Source: Chryseobacterium gleum (GTDB taxonomy: Bacteria > Bacteroidota > Bacteroidia > Flavobacteriales > Flavobacteriaceae). From it: DNA of 64,000 nucleotides. Location of the stretch: the NCBI GenBank assembly GCA_945897915.1, contig CAMDGB010000008.1, positions 18,936-82,935 of the forward strand, written 5' to 3'. Position 1 is the stretch's first letter. The number at the start of each line of letters is the position of its first letter. Position numbers and translations under genes: made by a program. This document shows, in pieces, positions 50,188 to 58,080 of the stretch. The notes below the pieces were generated by a model. The model was not told the DNA's origin and did not search any database. It saw nothing but the letters and a program-made list of their open reading frames with translations.

Positions 50188-52332
50188 TTACTCTTCCAAT
50201 AAAACCTCTAAAATACTAATTGCTGCTTCACTAATTTTTGTTCCTGGACCAAAAACCGCAACAGCTCCAGCATCGAATAAAAATTGATAATCTTGCGCTG
50301 GAATTACTCCTCCAACAATTACCATAATGTCTTCACGACCATATTTTTTTAGTTCTTCAATTACTTGCGGCACTAAAGTTTTATGGCCTGCGGCTAATGA
50401 AGAAACACCTAATATGTGTACATCATTTTCCACGGCTTGTTTGGCTGCTTCTGCGGGCGTTTGAAACAAAGGACCAATATCTACATCAAAACCTACATCG
50501 GCATAACCAGTAGCCACTACTTTTGCGCCACGGTCGTGTCCGTCTTGACCCATTTTAGCAATCATAATTCTGGGTCTACGACCTTCTTTTTCAGCGAATT
50601 TGTTGGCTAATTGTTTTGCTTTTTCAAAACTAGCATCATTTTTTATTGCTTTACTATACACTCCACTTATCGATTTAATTTGTGCTTTATGACGTCCAAA
50701 GACCACTTCTAAGGCATCACTAATTTCTCCTAAAGTTACTCTATTTCTTGCGGCTTCAACTGCAATGGCTAATAAATTACCATTTCCTGTTTTGGCGCAT
50801 TCGGTTAAATCTTGTATGCTTTTTGCTGCTTTGTTGGCATCTCTTTTAGCTTTTATTTCAGCTAATTGAGCTACTTGTTGATTGCGCACCATATCGTTGT
50901 CTACATCCAAAATATGTAACGGATCTTCTTTTTCTAAACGGTATTTGTTTACACCTACAATAATATCTTGTGTGCTATCAATACGAGCTTGTTTGCGTGC
51001 TGCGGCTTCTTCAATTCGTAATTTCGGAATTCCTGCTTCAATGGCTTTTGTCATTCCGCCTAAAGCTTCTACTTCTTCAATTAAGGCCCATGCTTTTTCT
51101 GTAATTTCTGCCGTTAAGCTTTCTACATAATAACTTCCAGCCCAAGGATCTACTGTTTTACAAATTTTAGTTTCTTCTTGTAAGAAAATTTGCGTATTTC
51201 GAGCAATTCTTGCTGAAAAATCCGTTGGTAATGCAATAGCTTCGTCTAACGCATTAGTATGTAAAGATTGTGTACCGCCAAATACAGCAGCTGCCGCTTC
51301 AATTGTGGTTCGAGCCACGTTGTTAAAAGGATCTTGTTCGGTCAAACTCCAACCAGATGTTTGACAATGGGTTCGTAAAGCTAGCGATTTTTCGTCTTTT
51401 GGGTTAAATTGTTTTAGTAATTTAGCCCATAGCATTCTTCCTGCTCGCATTTTAGCTATTTCCATAAAATGATTCATTCCGATTGCCCAAAAAAAGGATA
51501 GGCGAGGCGCGAATTCATCAATTTTCATTCCTGTTGATAATCCTGTTCGAATATATTCTAAACCATCGGCTAGTGTGTAAGCCAATTCAATATCGGCAGT
51601 TGCACCGGCTTCTTGCATATGATAACCAGAAATAGAAATAGAATTAAATTTCGGCATATTATTACTCGTATATTCAAAAATATCGGCAATAATTTTCATA
51701 GAAGGCGTTGGCGGATATATGTACGTATTTCGTACCATAAATTCCTTCAAAATATCATTTTGTATGGTTCCAGCTAATTGGTTAGGTGTAACACCTTGTT
51801 CTTCTGCAGCTACGATATAGAAAGCCATTATAGGTAATACTGCACCATTCATAGTCATAGAAACCGACATTTCGTCTAACGGAATTTGATCGAAAAGAAT
51901 TTTCATATCTTCCACCGAATCAATGGCTACGCCTGCTTTACCAACATCGCCCTGTACACGAATATGGTCTGAATCGTACCCACGATGTGTGGCTAAATCA
52001 AAGGCAACGGAAAGTCCTTTTTGTCCAGCAGCTAAATTACGACGGTAAAACGCATTGCTTTCCTCAGCGGTTGAAAATCCAGCATATTGGCGAATAGTCC
52101 AAGGTCTGTGAACATACATTGTGCCATAAGGACCACGTAAATTCGGTGCAAAACCTGCTCCAAATCCAATATGTTCTAATTCTGAAATATCTTCTTTGGA
52201 GTAGATTTTTTTTAAATCAATGTCTTCAGCTGTGTGGAAGTTAGTTTGGTTACTTTCGACTTCCGACTTTCGACTTTCGACTTTCGACTTTTGACTTTCG
52301 ACTAATTGTATATGCTGTAAGTTTTTTCTCAA
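50188..52332 (-). CDS. mutB: Methylmalonyl-CoA mutase, large (catalytic) subunit
   Basis: Adenosylcobalamin enzyme interconverting succinyl-CoA and (R)-methylmalonyl-CoA. The 714-residue chain has the barrel ([20 protein letters not shown] at about 70-89, substrate site) and the C-terminal B12 domain with [11 protein letters not shown] (His ligand) and [12 protein letters not shown]. The N-terminal linker, residues about 10-27, is encoded by a 7-bp tandem repeat (52252-52300), unusual for a core enzyme because unit loss would shift the frame. It is the distal gene of the udk operon, separated from the small subunit by a toxin-antitoxin pair. Confidence 0.94.
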   Translation of the reverse strand: MRKNLQHIQLVESQKSKVESRKSEVESNQTNFHTAEDIDLKKIYSKEDISELEHIGFGAGFAPNLRGPYGTMYVHRPWTIRQYAGFSTAEESNAFYRRNLAAGQKGLSVAFDLATHRGYDSDHIRVQGDVGKAGVAIDSVEDMKILFDQIPLDEMSVSMTMNGAVLPIMAFYIVAAEEQGVTPNQLAGTIQNDILKEFMVRNTYIYPPTPSMKIIADIFEYTSNNMPKFNSISISGYHMQEAGATADIELAYTLADGLEYIRTGLSTGMKIDEFAPRLSFFWAIGMNHFMEIAKMRAGRMLWAKLLKQFNPKDEKSLALRTHCQTSGWSLTEQDPFNNVARTTIEAAAAVFGGTQSLHTNALDEAIALPTDFSARIARNTQIFLQEETKICKTVDPWAGSYYVESLTAEITEKAWALIEEVEALGGMTKAIEAGIPKLRIEEAAARKQARIDSTQDIIVGVNKYRLEKEDPLHILDVDNDMVRNQQVAQLAEIKAKRDANKAAKSIQDLTECAKTGNGNLLAIAVEAARNRVTLGEISDALEVVFGRHKAQIKSISGVYSKAIKNDASFEKAKQLANKFAEKEGRRPRIMIAKMGQDGHDRGAKVVATGYADVGFDVDIGPLFQTPAEAAKQAVENDVHILGVSSLAAGHKTLVPQVIEELKKYGREDIMVIVGGVIPAQDYQFLFDAGAVAVFGPGTKISEAAISILEVLLEE
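52252..52300. repeat. 7-bp tandem repeat, seven units, within the mutase N-terminus
   Basis: Five units ACTTTCG plus ACTTCCG and ACTTTTG, consecutive. Read on the minus strand it encodes the [12 protein letters not shown] linker. A change of one or two units would change the frame. Confidence 0.9.
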
Positions 52333-52342
52333 TTTAATAAAA

Positions 52343-52636
52343 TTAAAATTCGTTTAATTTACTTTCTCTAGACGAGTGATAAATTGCATTTATAATTATT
52401 TGATTTTCAATTATTTCAAAATGGATTAAATATGGAAATTCATTGATTTTTATAACCCTAAACGTTAAATCATACCTAACTTGAAAAAGTAAAGGGTTGT
52501 TTGCCATATTTTTAATTTCTATTTTAAAATTAGTATTAAATCTTTTAGCCAATTCAATATTAATTTTTTTGTAAAACTTATTTATTTCTTTGATATCTTC
52601 ATAAGCTTTAGGTAATAGAATTATCTTATAATTCAT
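52343..52636 (-). CDS. RelE/ParE-family toxin
   Basis: A 97-residue protein of the RelE/ParE fold: [22 protein letters not shown] at the start, [18 protein letters not shown] in the middle and the strand-rich end [26 protein letters not shown], typical of the superfamily. Such proteins cleave ribosome-bound mRNA or poison gyrase; the sequence does not show which. The start is the ATG at 52636 (a TTG lies six bases upstream); it overlaps the antitoxin end by 11 bases, as usual in these pairs. Confidence 0.82.
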   Translation of the reverse strand: MNYKIILLPKAYEDIKEINKFYKKINIELAKRFNTNFKIEIKNMANNPLLFQVRYDLTFRVIKINEFPYLIHFEIIENQIIINAIYHSSRESKLNEF

Positions 52637-52862
52637 TTTCAATATTTTTCATTGCTTCATCAAAATTCAAACCAATAGAAGGGTTTTTTTTGTACTCCTC
52701 ACTTCTTTCTCTTACTTGATCCATTTGCCATTGAGGAATGTTGAATTCCTTATTTTGAGAAGGTAAAATGATAACATCCACTTCTTCAGAATTAAAATCA
52801 TCTGGAAGTGTGATGCTAATTTTATGATTTTTCACAATAACAGTTTGTCTAAATGCTTCCAT
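52626..52862 (-). CDS. Antitoxin partner of the RelE/ParE-type toxin
   Basis: A 78-residue acidic protein: an N-terminal strand-rich part (QTVIVKNHKISITLPDDFNSEEVDVIILP) and a helical C-terminus (MDQVRERSEEYKKNP...[12 protein letters not shown]), which is expected to wrap the toxin. It precedes and overlaps the toxin gene and has its own TATATTTG box, so the pair is expressed apart from the mutase genes on either side. Confidence 0.8.
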   Translation of the reverse strand: MEAFRQTVIVKNHKISITLPDDFNSEEVDVIILPSQNKEFNIPQWQMDQVRERSEEYKKNPSIGLNFDEAMKNIENEL

Positions 52863-52880
52863 AGTACTTTAATTTATATT

Positions 52881-52888
52881 CAAATATA
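52881..52888 (-). promoter_or_regulatory. -7 box (TATATTTG) of the toxin-antitoxin pair
   Basis: Exact consensus on the minus strand, 18 bases before the antitoxin ATG. Confidence 0.65.
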
Positions 52889-52915
52889 ATGAATTTTATG
52901 ATTGGTAAATCGTTT

Positions 52916-54280
52916 CTAGATTGTCTCTTTTTCCAAACGTTCCTGCTCAACTTTTTCTGCTAATCGCTTTTCGATAATTGGAATAATTAACGTTTTTTTA
53001 TCTTTAGTTTTTACAAAAGGAAACAATTCTAAATCGTGTTTCATTTTGTCATTTGGATTTGGATATTTGTTTGTTCCAAGTAATATTTCTTTACCCGAAT
53101 TAAATAACTCTTGTTCTTTTTGTGCGCTTTCTGAAATTTTTCTTTGTATGGTTCCTTCAATTAATTGGGTGATAAAACCACCATTGGCTTCAATTTCTTT
53201 AAATACTTCTAATGCTTTTTCTGCTAGTTGTTCCGTTAAACTTTCTATGTAATATGTACCGTCTGACGGATTATTAACTTTATCGAAGTAACTTTCTTCT
53301 TTTAATATTAGTAACTGATTGCGTGAAATTCTGTCGCCAAACTCGTTATCTTTATGATAAATGGCATCGTACGCTAAATTTGAAATCGCATTGGCACCAC
53401 CTAAAATAGCCGACATACATTCGGTTGTTGTTCGCAGCATATTTACATTATAATCGTAAATTGTTTTGTTTCGTTTTGTAGGTGTAGCTATAATATGACA
53501 ATCGAAATTGTGATTGTATTCTTTAGCTAATGTGTTGAAAAGTAAGCGCAAAGCACGAAGTTTGGCTATTTCAAAAAAGTAATTGGTTCCAATGGCTACT
53601 TCAATCGTAATGGGCTGATTTATTTTAGAAATTCTATTGAAATATTCATTAACGTGTGCTAAAGTATATGCCAATTGTTGCACCATATTAGCACCAGAAT
53701 TTTGATAAATTCCAGATTGAATGGTTAAAAATGGAATACTCGTATTTTTCGAAATTTCATTCAGTTTTTGAAAGTCTGAATTCAAATTTTCGAACCAATT
53801 TCCATCTTTGCATAATTGCCCAATAGGATCTACTTGAATAATGAAATTATAAGAATTAGTTGTAGCAAAATCATTTAAAAATTTTACATATTCTGGAGAT
53901 AGAAAAGGCAAATTGAAATAATAAACTACATTTCCTAACGGCAAATTACTCATTAGTTTTGCGATGTCAATTTTATCGGATTCTATTGTAAAATGAATAC
54001 TTTCTACACCACGTTGCAAGCTTTCTTTTGCCTTTTTGTTAGACATTTGAATGTCATGAACAAAAATTTGCTGTAGAATAGTAAACGTAGTGGTATTTGT
54101 ATTTGAAGTATAGGCAGAAATGTTATCGTCTGAATGGTAAAAGGGTTTTACTTTTATTCCTTCTAAACTTTCCCAAATTAAGGTATCATTATAATCTGCT
54201 CCTTTTAATTCAAATTGGATTTGTTGTTTCCATTGTTTAGATGAAACGGTATTAAAATCTTGAAATAATTTTGTTTTCAT
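52916..54280 (-). CDS. mutA: Methylmalonyl-CoA mutase, small subunit
   Basis: A 454-residue partner of the catalytic subunit; the barrel fold is kept (FELKGADYNDTLIWESLEGIKVKPFYHSDD at the start) but the B12 domain is absent, as expected for the small, non-catalytic chain. The region IEVAIGTNYFFEIAKLRALRLLFNTL and AILGGANAISNLAYDA parallel the large subunit. Its stop lies 53 bases before the toxin-antitoxin pair. In related genomes the two mutase genes are neighbours, so here the pair is interrupted. Confidence 0.92.
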   Translation of the reverse strand: MKTKLFQDFNTVSSKQWKQQIQFELKGADYNDTLIWESLEGIKVKPFYHSDDNISAYTSNTNTTTFTILQQIFVHDIQMSNKKAKESLQRGVESIHFTIESDKIDIAKLMSNLPLGNVVYYFNLPFLSPEYVKFLNDFATTNSYNFIIQVDPIGQLCKDGNWFENLNSDFQKLNEISKNTSIPFLTIQSGIYQNSGANMVQQLAYTLAHVNEYFNRISKINQPITIEVAIGTNYFFEIAKLRALRLLFNTLAKEYNHNFDCHIIATPTKRNKTIYDYNVNMLRTTTECMSAILGGANAISNLAYDAIYHKDNEFGDRISRNQLLILKEESYFDKVNNPSDGTYYIESLTEQLAEKALEVFKEIEANGGFITQLIEGTIQRKISESAQKEQELFNSGKEILLGTNKYPNPNDKMKHDLELFPFVKTKDKKTLIIPIIEKRLAEKVEQERLEKETI

Positions 54281-54318
54281 TGACTTGTTTTTGATTTTGA
54301 AAACTTATTTTTTGAAGG

Positions 54319-54672
54319 TTACTTTTTAGCTTCAAGTAAACTGTCTTTTATTTTGTCTTCTTCAAATTCTATGATGTAAATATCTTCGCTGTCTTTTTTC
54401 ATAAAGTATTTTTCGCGAGCATATTTTTCGGTCATATTATCGTTTTTAAGATTTTTTATTTTTACACTGTCTTTTGCAATTTCAGATTTGTAATATTTTT
54501 TATTATCGTTTAATTCATCAATTTGCTCGTTTAAAAAGCGATGTTCAAAATAGGAATAATTATCAAAAAAAAGCATCCAAATTATGAAAGCAACAAGTGT
54601 TAAATAATATTTGTTTCCTAAAAAGCTTAGAAAAGGAAATTTTTGAAGAAGGTTTTGAAATTTCTTAATCAT
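54319..54672 (-). CDS. Septum formation initiator protein (FtsB/DivIC type)
   Basis: A 117-residue bitopic division protein: one membrane helix (about 18-40, YLTLVAFIIWMLFFDNYSYF) followed by a coiled coil (LNEQIDELNDNKKYYKSEIAKD) and EKYAREKYFMKKDSEDIYIIE, the DivIC/FtsB pattern. It should join the FtsQ/FtsL-type complex at the septum. The ATG overlaps the udk stop by one base, so translation is coupled. Confidence 0.9.
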   Translation of the reverse strand: MIKKFQNLLQKFPFLSFLGNKYYLTLVAFIIWMLFFDNYSYFEHRFLNEQIDELNDNKKYYKSEIAKDSVKIKNLKNDNMTEKYAREKYFMKKDSEDIYIIEFEEDKIKDSLLEAKK

Positions 54673-55283
54673 TATTTTTCAATTCGTTGATTAATAACTG
54701 CTCTCACCACATCAATAGCTACAGTATTGTATTTGTCGTTTGGAATAATAATATCTGCAAAAGCTTTTGTGGGCTCAATAAATTGGTCGTGCATAGGTTT
54801 TAGCGTGGTTTGATATCTATTTAAAACCTCATCCATATCTCTGCCTCTTTCTGCAATATCTCGTTTGAGTCTGCGAATTAATCGCTCATCAGAATCCGCA
54901 TGAACAAATATTTTAATATCAAATAAATCACGAATTTCCGGATTTGTAAATATTAAAATTCCTTCTACAATCATTACTTTTCTTGGGTGCGTGCTAATGG
55001 TATCATCAGTTCTGTTATGCGTTACAAAAGAATAAATAGGTTGGTTTATAACATTACCGGCTTTTAACTCTTTTAAATGCGAAATCAACAATTCGAAATC
55101 TATAGCACGTGGATGGTCAAAATTAATTTTTGTACGTTCCTCGTATGATAAGTTGTTAGTCTCTTTGTAATAAGAATCCTGAGAAATTACGCCAACTTCT
55201 GTAGCGGGTAATTCGTTCATAATTTGATGTACAACTGTAGTTTTTCCACTACCAGTACCTCCAGCAATACCAATAATAAGCAT
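54672..55283 (-). CDS. udk: Uridine kinase
   Basis: Phosphorylates uridine and cytidine for salvage. A 203-residue P-loop kinase: Walker A GGTGSGKTT (8-16), SQDSYY, FDHPRAIDF and KIFVHADSDERLIRRLKRDIAERGR (lid) are diagnostic. First gene of the operon that continues with ftsB-like, mutA, the toxin-antitoxin pair and mutB; promoter box TATCTTTG at 55304-55311. Confidence 0.96.
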   Translation of the reverse strand: MLIIGIAGGTGSGKTTVVHQIMNELPATEVGVISQDSYYKETNNLSYEERTKINFDHPRAIDFELLISHLKELKAGNVINQPIYSFVTHNRTDDTISTHPRKVMIVEGILIFTNPEIRDLFDIKIFVHADSDERLIRRLKRDIAERGRDMDEVLNRYQTTLKPMHDQFIEPTKAFADIIIPNDKYNTVAIDVVRAVINQRIEK

Positions 55284-55303
55284 AATAGTATCTTTAATTT
55301 ACA

Positions 55304-55311
55304 CAAAGATA
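55304..55311 (-). promoter_or_regulatory. -7 box (TATCTTTG) of the udk operon
   Basis: Exact consensus on the minus strand, 21 bases before the ATG. Confidence 0.6.
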
Positions 55312-55383
55312 GAAATATATACTATAAAAAAAATTCTATCTCTAGAGAAAAGATAGAATTTAATTAAATATTTTTAAAATAAA

Positions 55384-56058
55384 TTACTTATTGATTAATT
55401 GTAATAATTCATTTATTTTTTGTGGTGTATTGAATGCTCCATTAAAAGATGTGGTGACTGTTGCGGAACTTTCATCTTGTACGCCACGTGAAGAAACGCA
55501 AAGATGTTTGGCATCAATAATTACCGCAACATCTTCTGTTTCTAATGCAATTTTTAAATCTTCGGCAATTTGCATTGTCAATCGTTCTTGCACTTGAGGT
55601 CGTTTTGCATAATACTGTACAATTCTATTTAGTTTAGATAAACCAATTACTTTTCCCGAAGAAATATATGCTACATGAGCTTTCCCAAAAATAGGCACAA
55701 AATGATGTTCGCAATTTGAATAAAAAGTGATGTTTTTTTCTACCAACATTTGATTGTACTGGTATTTATTTTCAAAAAGCGCCATTTTTGGCTTATTTTT
55801 CGGATTTAATCCAGAAAAAATTTCCTCAATATACATTTTTGACACTCGTTCTGGTGTGCCTTTTAAAGAGTCATCGGTTAAATCTAAATCCAATGCCTTC
55901 ATAATCTCAGTAAAATGAAATGCAATAATTTCTTTTTTTTCTGTATCCGATTTTGTAAACGCATTTGCTATCATCGGCGTTTCTAACGAGGTAAATAAAT
56001 GGTCATTTCCAATATCTTCTATTGATGTATTTGTTAACGTATTATTTTCAGATTTCAT
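55384..56058 (-). CDS. folE: GTP cyclohydrolase I
   Basis: First enzyme of tetrahydrofolate synthesis: converts GTP to dihydroneopterin triphosphate. The 224-residue sequence has the zinc and substrate motifs FYSNCEHHFVPIFG and the C-terminal LCVSSRGVQDESS, with VIGLSKLNRIVQYYAKRPQVQERLT between, typical of type I FolE. The N-terminal 45 residues are an extension. Promoter box TACTTTTG at 56075-56082. Confidence 0.97.
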   Translation of the reverse strand: MKSENNTLTNTSIEDIGNDHLFTSLETPMIANAFTKSDTEKKEIIAFHFTEIMKALDLDLTDDSLKGTPERVSKMYIEEIFSGLNPKNKPKMALFENKYQYNQMLVEKNITFYSNCEHHFVPIFGKAHVAYISSGKVIGLSKLNRIVQYYAKRPQVQERLTMQIAEDLKIALETEDVAVIIDAKHLCVSSRGVQDESSATVTTSFNGAFNTPQKINELLQLINK

Positions 56059-56074
56059 CTTTTTTTTTGTTTAA

Positions 56075-56082
56075 CAAAAGTA
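56075..56082 (-). promoter_or_regulatory. -7 box (TACTTTTG) for folE
   Basis: Exact consensus on the minus strand, 17 bases before the ATG. Confidence 0.5.
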
Positions 56083-56212
56083 GCTAATTATTAAACAAAA
56101 ATTTAATTTACAGGTAATTAATTTTTATATAGTACTATAAATAATAAATATTGTAAAAAAAAAATGTACGTTTTAGAGAAAATTTTGAATTTTGATATGT
56201 TACAAGTGGTAT

Positions 56213-56279
56213 AAATAAAAACGACTTCAATTTAGATTGAAGTCGTTTGTCGGGGTGGCAGGATTCGAACCTGCGGCCT
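56213..56279. repeat. Left copy of a 67-bp direct repeat: tRNA-Pro 3' part plus terminator
   Basis: Identical over 67 bases to 56559-56625, 346 bases away. Contains the terminator hairpin (56217-56249) and the acceptor and T-arm 3' part of tRNA-Pro (56250-56279). After the end of identity the two copies differ at the anticodon arm. Confidence 0.95.
56217..56249 (-). terminator. Duplicated tRNA-type terminator
   Basis: AAACGACTTCAA pairs with TTGAAGTCGTTT; on the minus strand followed by T5. Ends the GIY-YIG transcript here. Confidence 0.85.
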
Positions 56280-56550
56280 TCCCGCCAGTGCGGGACGCGA
56301 TATCTGTCAAGTTTTTGTTTAAATCTTCTAAATAACGTTTGGCGCCTCTTTTCTTTATCTTCTTTTCCAGTAGGATTGCTTCGCTTCTAGTTTCGCACAT
56401 AAAAGTTTGTACAATTTCCCAAGGAATGCCATATTTTGTGGACAAGGAAAATCCCGAATTATGTTGGTTTAATCGATTTTCAATATCTAAAGTTTGCCCG
56501 ATATAGTATTTCGATTTCGATGAGCTAAATAATATGTATACGTAAAACAT
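56227..56550 (-). CDS. GIY-YIG nuclease-domain protein whose end runs into a tRNA-Pro fragment
   Basis: A 107-residue single-domain GIY-YIG protein: YVYILFSSSKSKYYIGQT (3-20) carries the two strand motifs, R26 in IENRLNQH and Glu62 in AILLEKKIKKRG are the catalytic Arg and metal-binding Glu candidates. From about residue 91 the frame is made from the 67-bp duplicated tRNA-Pro piece (KAAGSNPATPTN). Its ATG is 9 bases left of the intact tRNA's terminator repeat. Many such small nucleases lie beside tRNAs in Bacteroidetes; homing or integration activity is inferred. Confidence 0.85.
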   Translation of the reverse strand: MFYVYILFSSSKSKYYIGQTLDIENRLNQHNSGFSLSTKYGIPWEIVQTFMCETRSEAILLEKKIKKRGAKRYLEDLNKNLTDIASRTGGKAAGSNPATPTNDFNLN

Positions 56551-56558
56551 GTTGAATC

Positions 56559-56625
56559 AAATAAAAACGACTTCAATTTAGATTGAAGTCGTTTGTCGGG
56601 GTGGCAGGATTCGAACCTGCGGCCT
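56559..56625. repeat. Right copy of the 67-bp direct repeat, at the intact tRNA-Pro
   Basis: Identical to 56213-56279. Holds the terminator hairpin and the 3' part of the functional tRNA. Confidence 0.95.
56563..56595 (-). terminator. Terminator of tRNA-Pro
   Basis: Same 12-bp stem as at 56217-56249, directly after the tRNA 3' end. Confidence 0.9.
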
Positions 56626-56670
56626 CCTGCTCCCAAAGCAGGCGCGATAACCGGGCTACGCTACACCCCG
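56596..56670 (-). tRNA. tRNA-Pro (anticodon TGG)
   Basis: Acceptor CGGGGTG/CACCCCG, anticodon stem CCTGC/GCAGG with loop TTTGGGA, T arm GCAGGTTCGAATCCTGC, discriminator A. Intact despite the adjoining duplication. Confidence 0.95.
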
Positions 56671-56775
56671 TAAATGCGAGAGCAAATATACTCATTATTT
56701 TTAAACCTCAATATGATTTTCATTTTTTTATTGGATAAAATAATTTGTACATTTACATCTCTAAAAGCTTTACTC

Positions 56776-57198
56776 ATGAAAAATTATTTTTATTTGTTAT
56801 TACTTCTAATTACTTTGATTTCTTGTAATTCAAAACCTTCTAAAGAATCTATTATTAAAATCAATGGTTATTGGGAAATTGAAAAAGTTGTTTTTCCTGA
56901 CGGAAATAAAAAAGAATACCAAGTAAATGAGTTTATAGATCATATTTATTTAAAAAACACAATTGGAACACGTCAAAAACTAGCGCCGCAACTTGACGGT
57001 TCTTTTTTAAAAGGTGCTTTACAAGATGAAATTAGAATAGTTGATAGTGCCAATTGTTATTTTTTGAAAACAAAATCTAAATTTACCAAATGGGAAGAAA
57101 AAGTAATTTCAGTTTCTGATGATGCGCTAGTTTTGGAAAATGAAACTAAAATTAAATATTACTACAAGAAATTTATACCATACGATAAAAGAAAATAA
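56776..57198 (+). CDS. Small lipoprotein of unknown function
   Basis: A 140-residue lipoprotein starting MKNYFYLLLLLITLISC (lipidation Cys17). The frame is open to 56674, but those codons run through non-coding DNA next to the tRNA, so the ATG at 56776 is chosen. The mature part (GYWEIEKVVFPDGNKKEY, NCYFLKTKSKFTKWEEKVI) suggests a small lipocalin-like beta-barrel; this is a guess from strand pattern. It ends 2 bases before the DUF721 gene. Confidence 0.8.
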   Translation: MKNYFYLLLLLITLISCNSKPSKESIIKINGYWEIEKVVFPDGNKKEYQVNEFIDHIYLKNTIGTRQKLAPQLDGSFLKGALQDEIRIVDSANCYFLKTKSKFTKWEEKVISVSDDALVLENETKIKYYYKKFIPYDKRK

Positions 57199-57200
57199 AT

Positions 57201-57494
57201 ATGAAACGATTTAACGACGATTTTTCTATTGGTGATGTAATGAAAGAGTTTATGAAATCAACAAAGCTTGAAGCGGGTTTAGATATCATAAATGTTAAAG
57301 AAACTTGGTATAAAATGATGGGGCCCGCATTTAAAAATTATACGGAACAAATTGAATTAAAAAGACAAACTTTATATGTGCAATTAAATTCTTCCGTTGT
57401 AAAGCAAGAATTGGAATACGGAAAATCTAAAATCTTAAAAATGCTAAACGAAGAATTAGGCAAAGATTTAATCAAAGAAATTGTTTTTAGGTAA
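57201..57494 (+). CDS. DUF721 (DciA-like) protein
   Basis: A 97-residue protein with the DUF721 pattern: SIGDVMKEFMKSTKL, VKETWYKMMGPAFKNYTEQIELKRQTLYVQLNSSVVKQEL. DciA, the best-known relative, helps load the replicative helicase, and this short form may do the same. It follows the lipoprotein gene by 2 bases and ends at a strong bidirectional terminator shared with ndk. Confidence 0.88.
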   Translation: MKRFNDDFSIGDVMKEFMKSTKLEAGLDIINVKETWYKMMGPAFKNYTEQIELKRQTLYVQLNSSVVKQELEYGKSKILKMLNEELGKDLIKEIVFR

Positions 57495-57516
57495 AAAAGG
57501 TGAAGGGTTAAAATAA

Positions 57517-57549
57517 AGAAGCCGATTTGAAATTCAAATCGGCTTCTTA
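57517..57549. terminator. Bidirectional terminator
   Basis: AAGAAGCCGATTTG pairs with CAAATCGGCTTCTT around AAATT. Confidence 0.93.
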
Positions 57550-57586
57550 TATTTATTGTCTGTTCAATAAAAACTGAACACTATTT

Positions 57587-58006
57587 TTAAAATTGCTCTC
57601 TACCAGCGAAATGAAAAGCGCCTTCAATAGCTGCATTTTCATCTGAATCTGAACCGTGTACTGCATTTTCTCCAATTGAAGTTGCGTATTTTTTACGGAT
57701 AGTTCCTTCAACTGCATCTGCAGGATTTGTAGCGCCAATTAATACTCTAAAATCTTCTACTGCATTGTCTTTTTCTAAAATTGCAGCAACAATTGGACCA
57801 CGAGTCATAAATTCAACTAATTCACCAAAGAAAGGTCTTTCTGAGTGTACCGCATAAAATTTCTGAGCATCCGCCAAAGTTAATTGCGTTAATTTCATAG
57901 AAACGATTCTGAAACCGCCTTCTGTAATCATGTTTAAAATTCCACCGATGTGACCGTTTTCAACGCCATCAGGTTTAATCATTGTAAATGTTCTATTTGT
58001 AGCCAT
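57587..58006 (-). CDS. ndk: Nucleoside-diphosphate kinase
   Basis: Transfers phosphate between nucleoside di- and triphosphates through a phospho-histidine. The 139-residue chain starts [18 protein letters not shown] and holds the catalytic His in [13 protein letters not shown], with the [13 protein letters not shown] region. The frame continues seven codons upstream, but the ATG at 58006 gives the normal start and follows a TACCTTTG box by 18 bases. Confidence 0.97.
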   Translation of the reverse strand: MATNRTFTMIKPDGVENGHIGGILNMITEGGFRIVSMKLTQLTLADAQKFYAVHSERPFFGELVEFMTRGPIVAAILEKDNAVEDFRVLIGATNPADAVEGTIRKKYATSIGENAVHGSDSDENAAIEGAFHFAGREQF

Positions 58007-58024
58007 TTTTCTTAATTTTTTTTG

Positions 58025-58032
58025 CAAAGGTA
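58025..58032 (-). promoter_or_regulatory. -7 box (TACCTTTG) for ndk
   Basis: Exact consensus on the minus strand, 18 bases before the ATG. Confidence 0.6.
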
Positions 58033-58080
58033 CTATTTAATTCTAAACCGCAAAAAGGTTTTTTATAAATCAAAAGTGTT

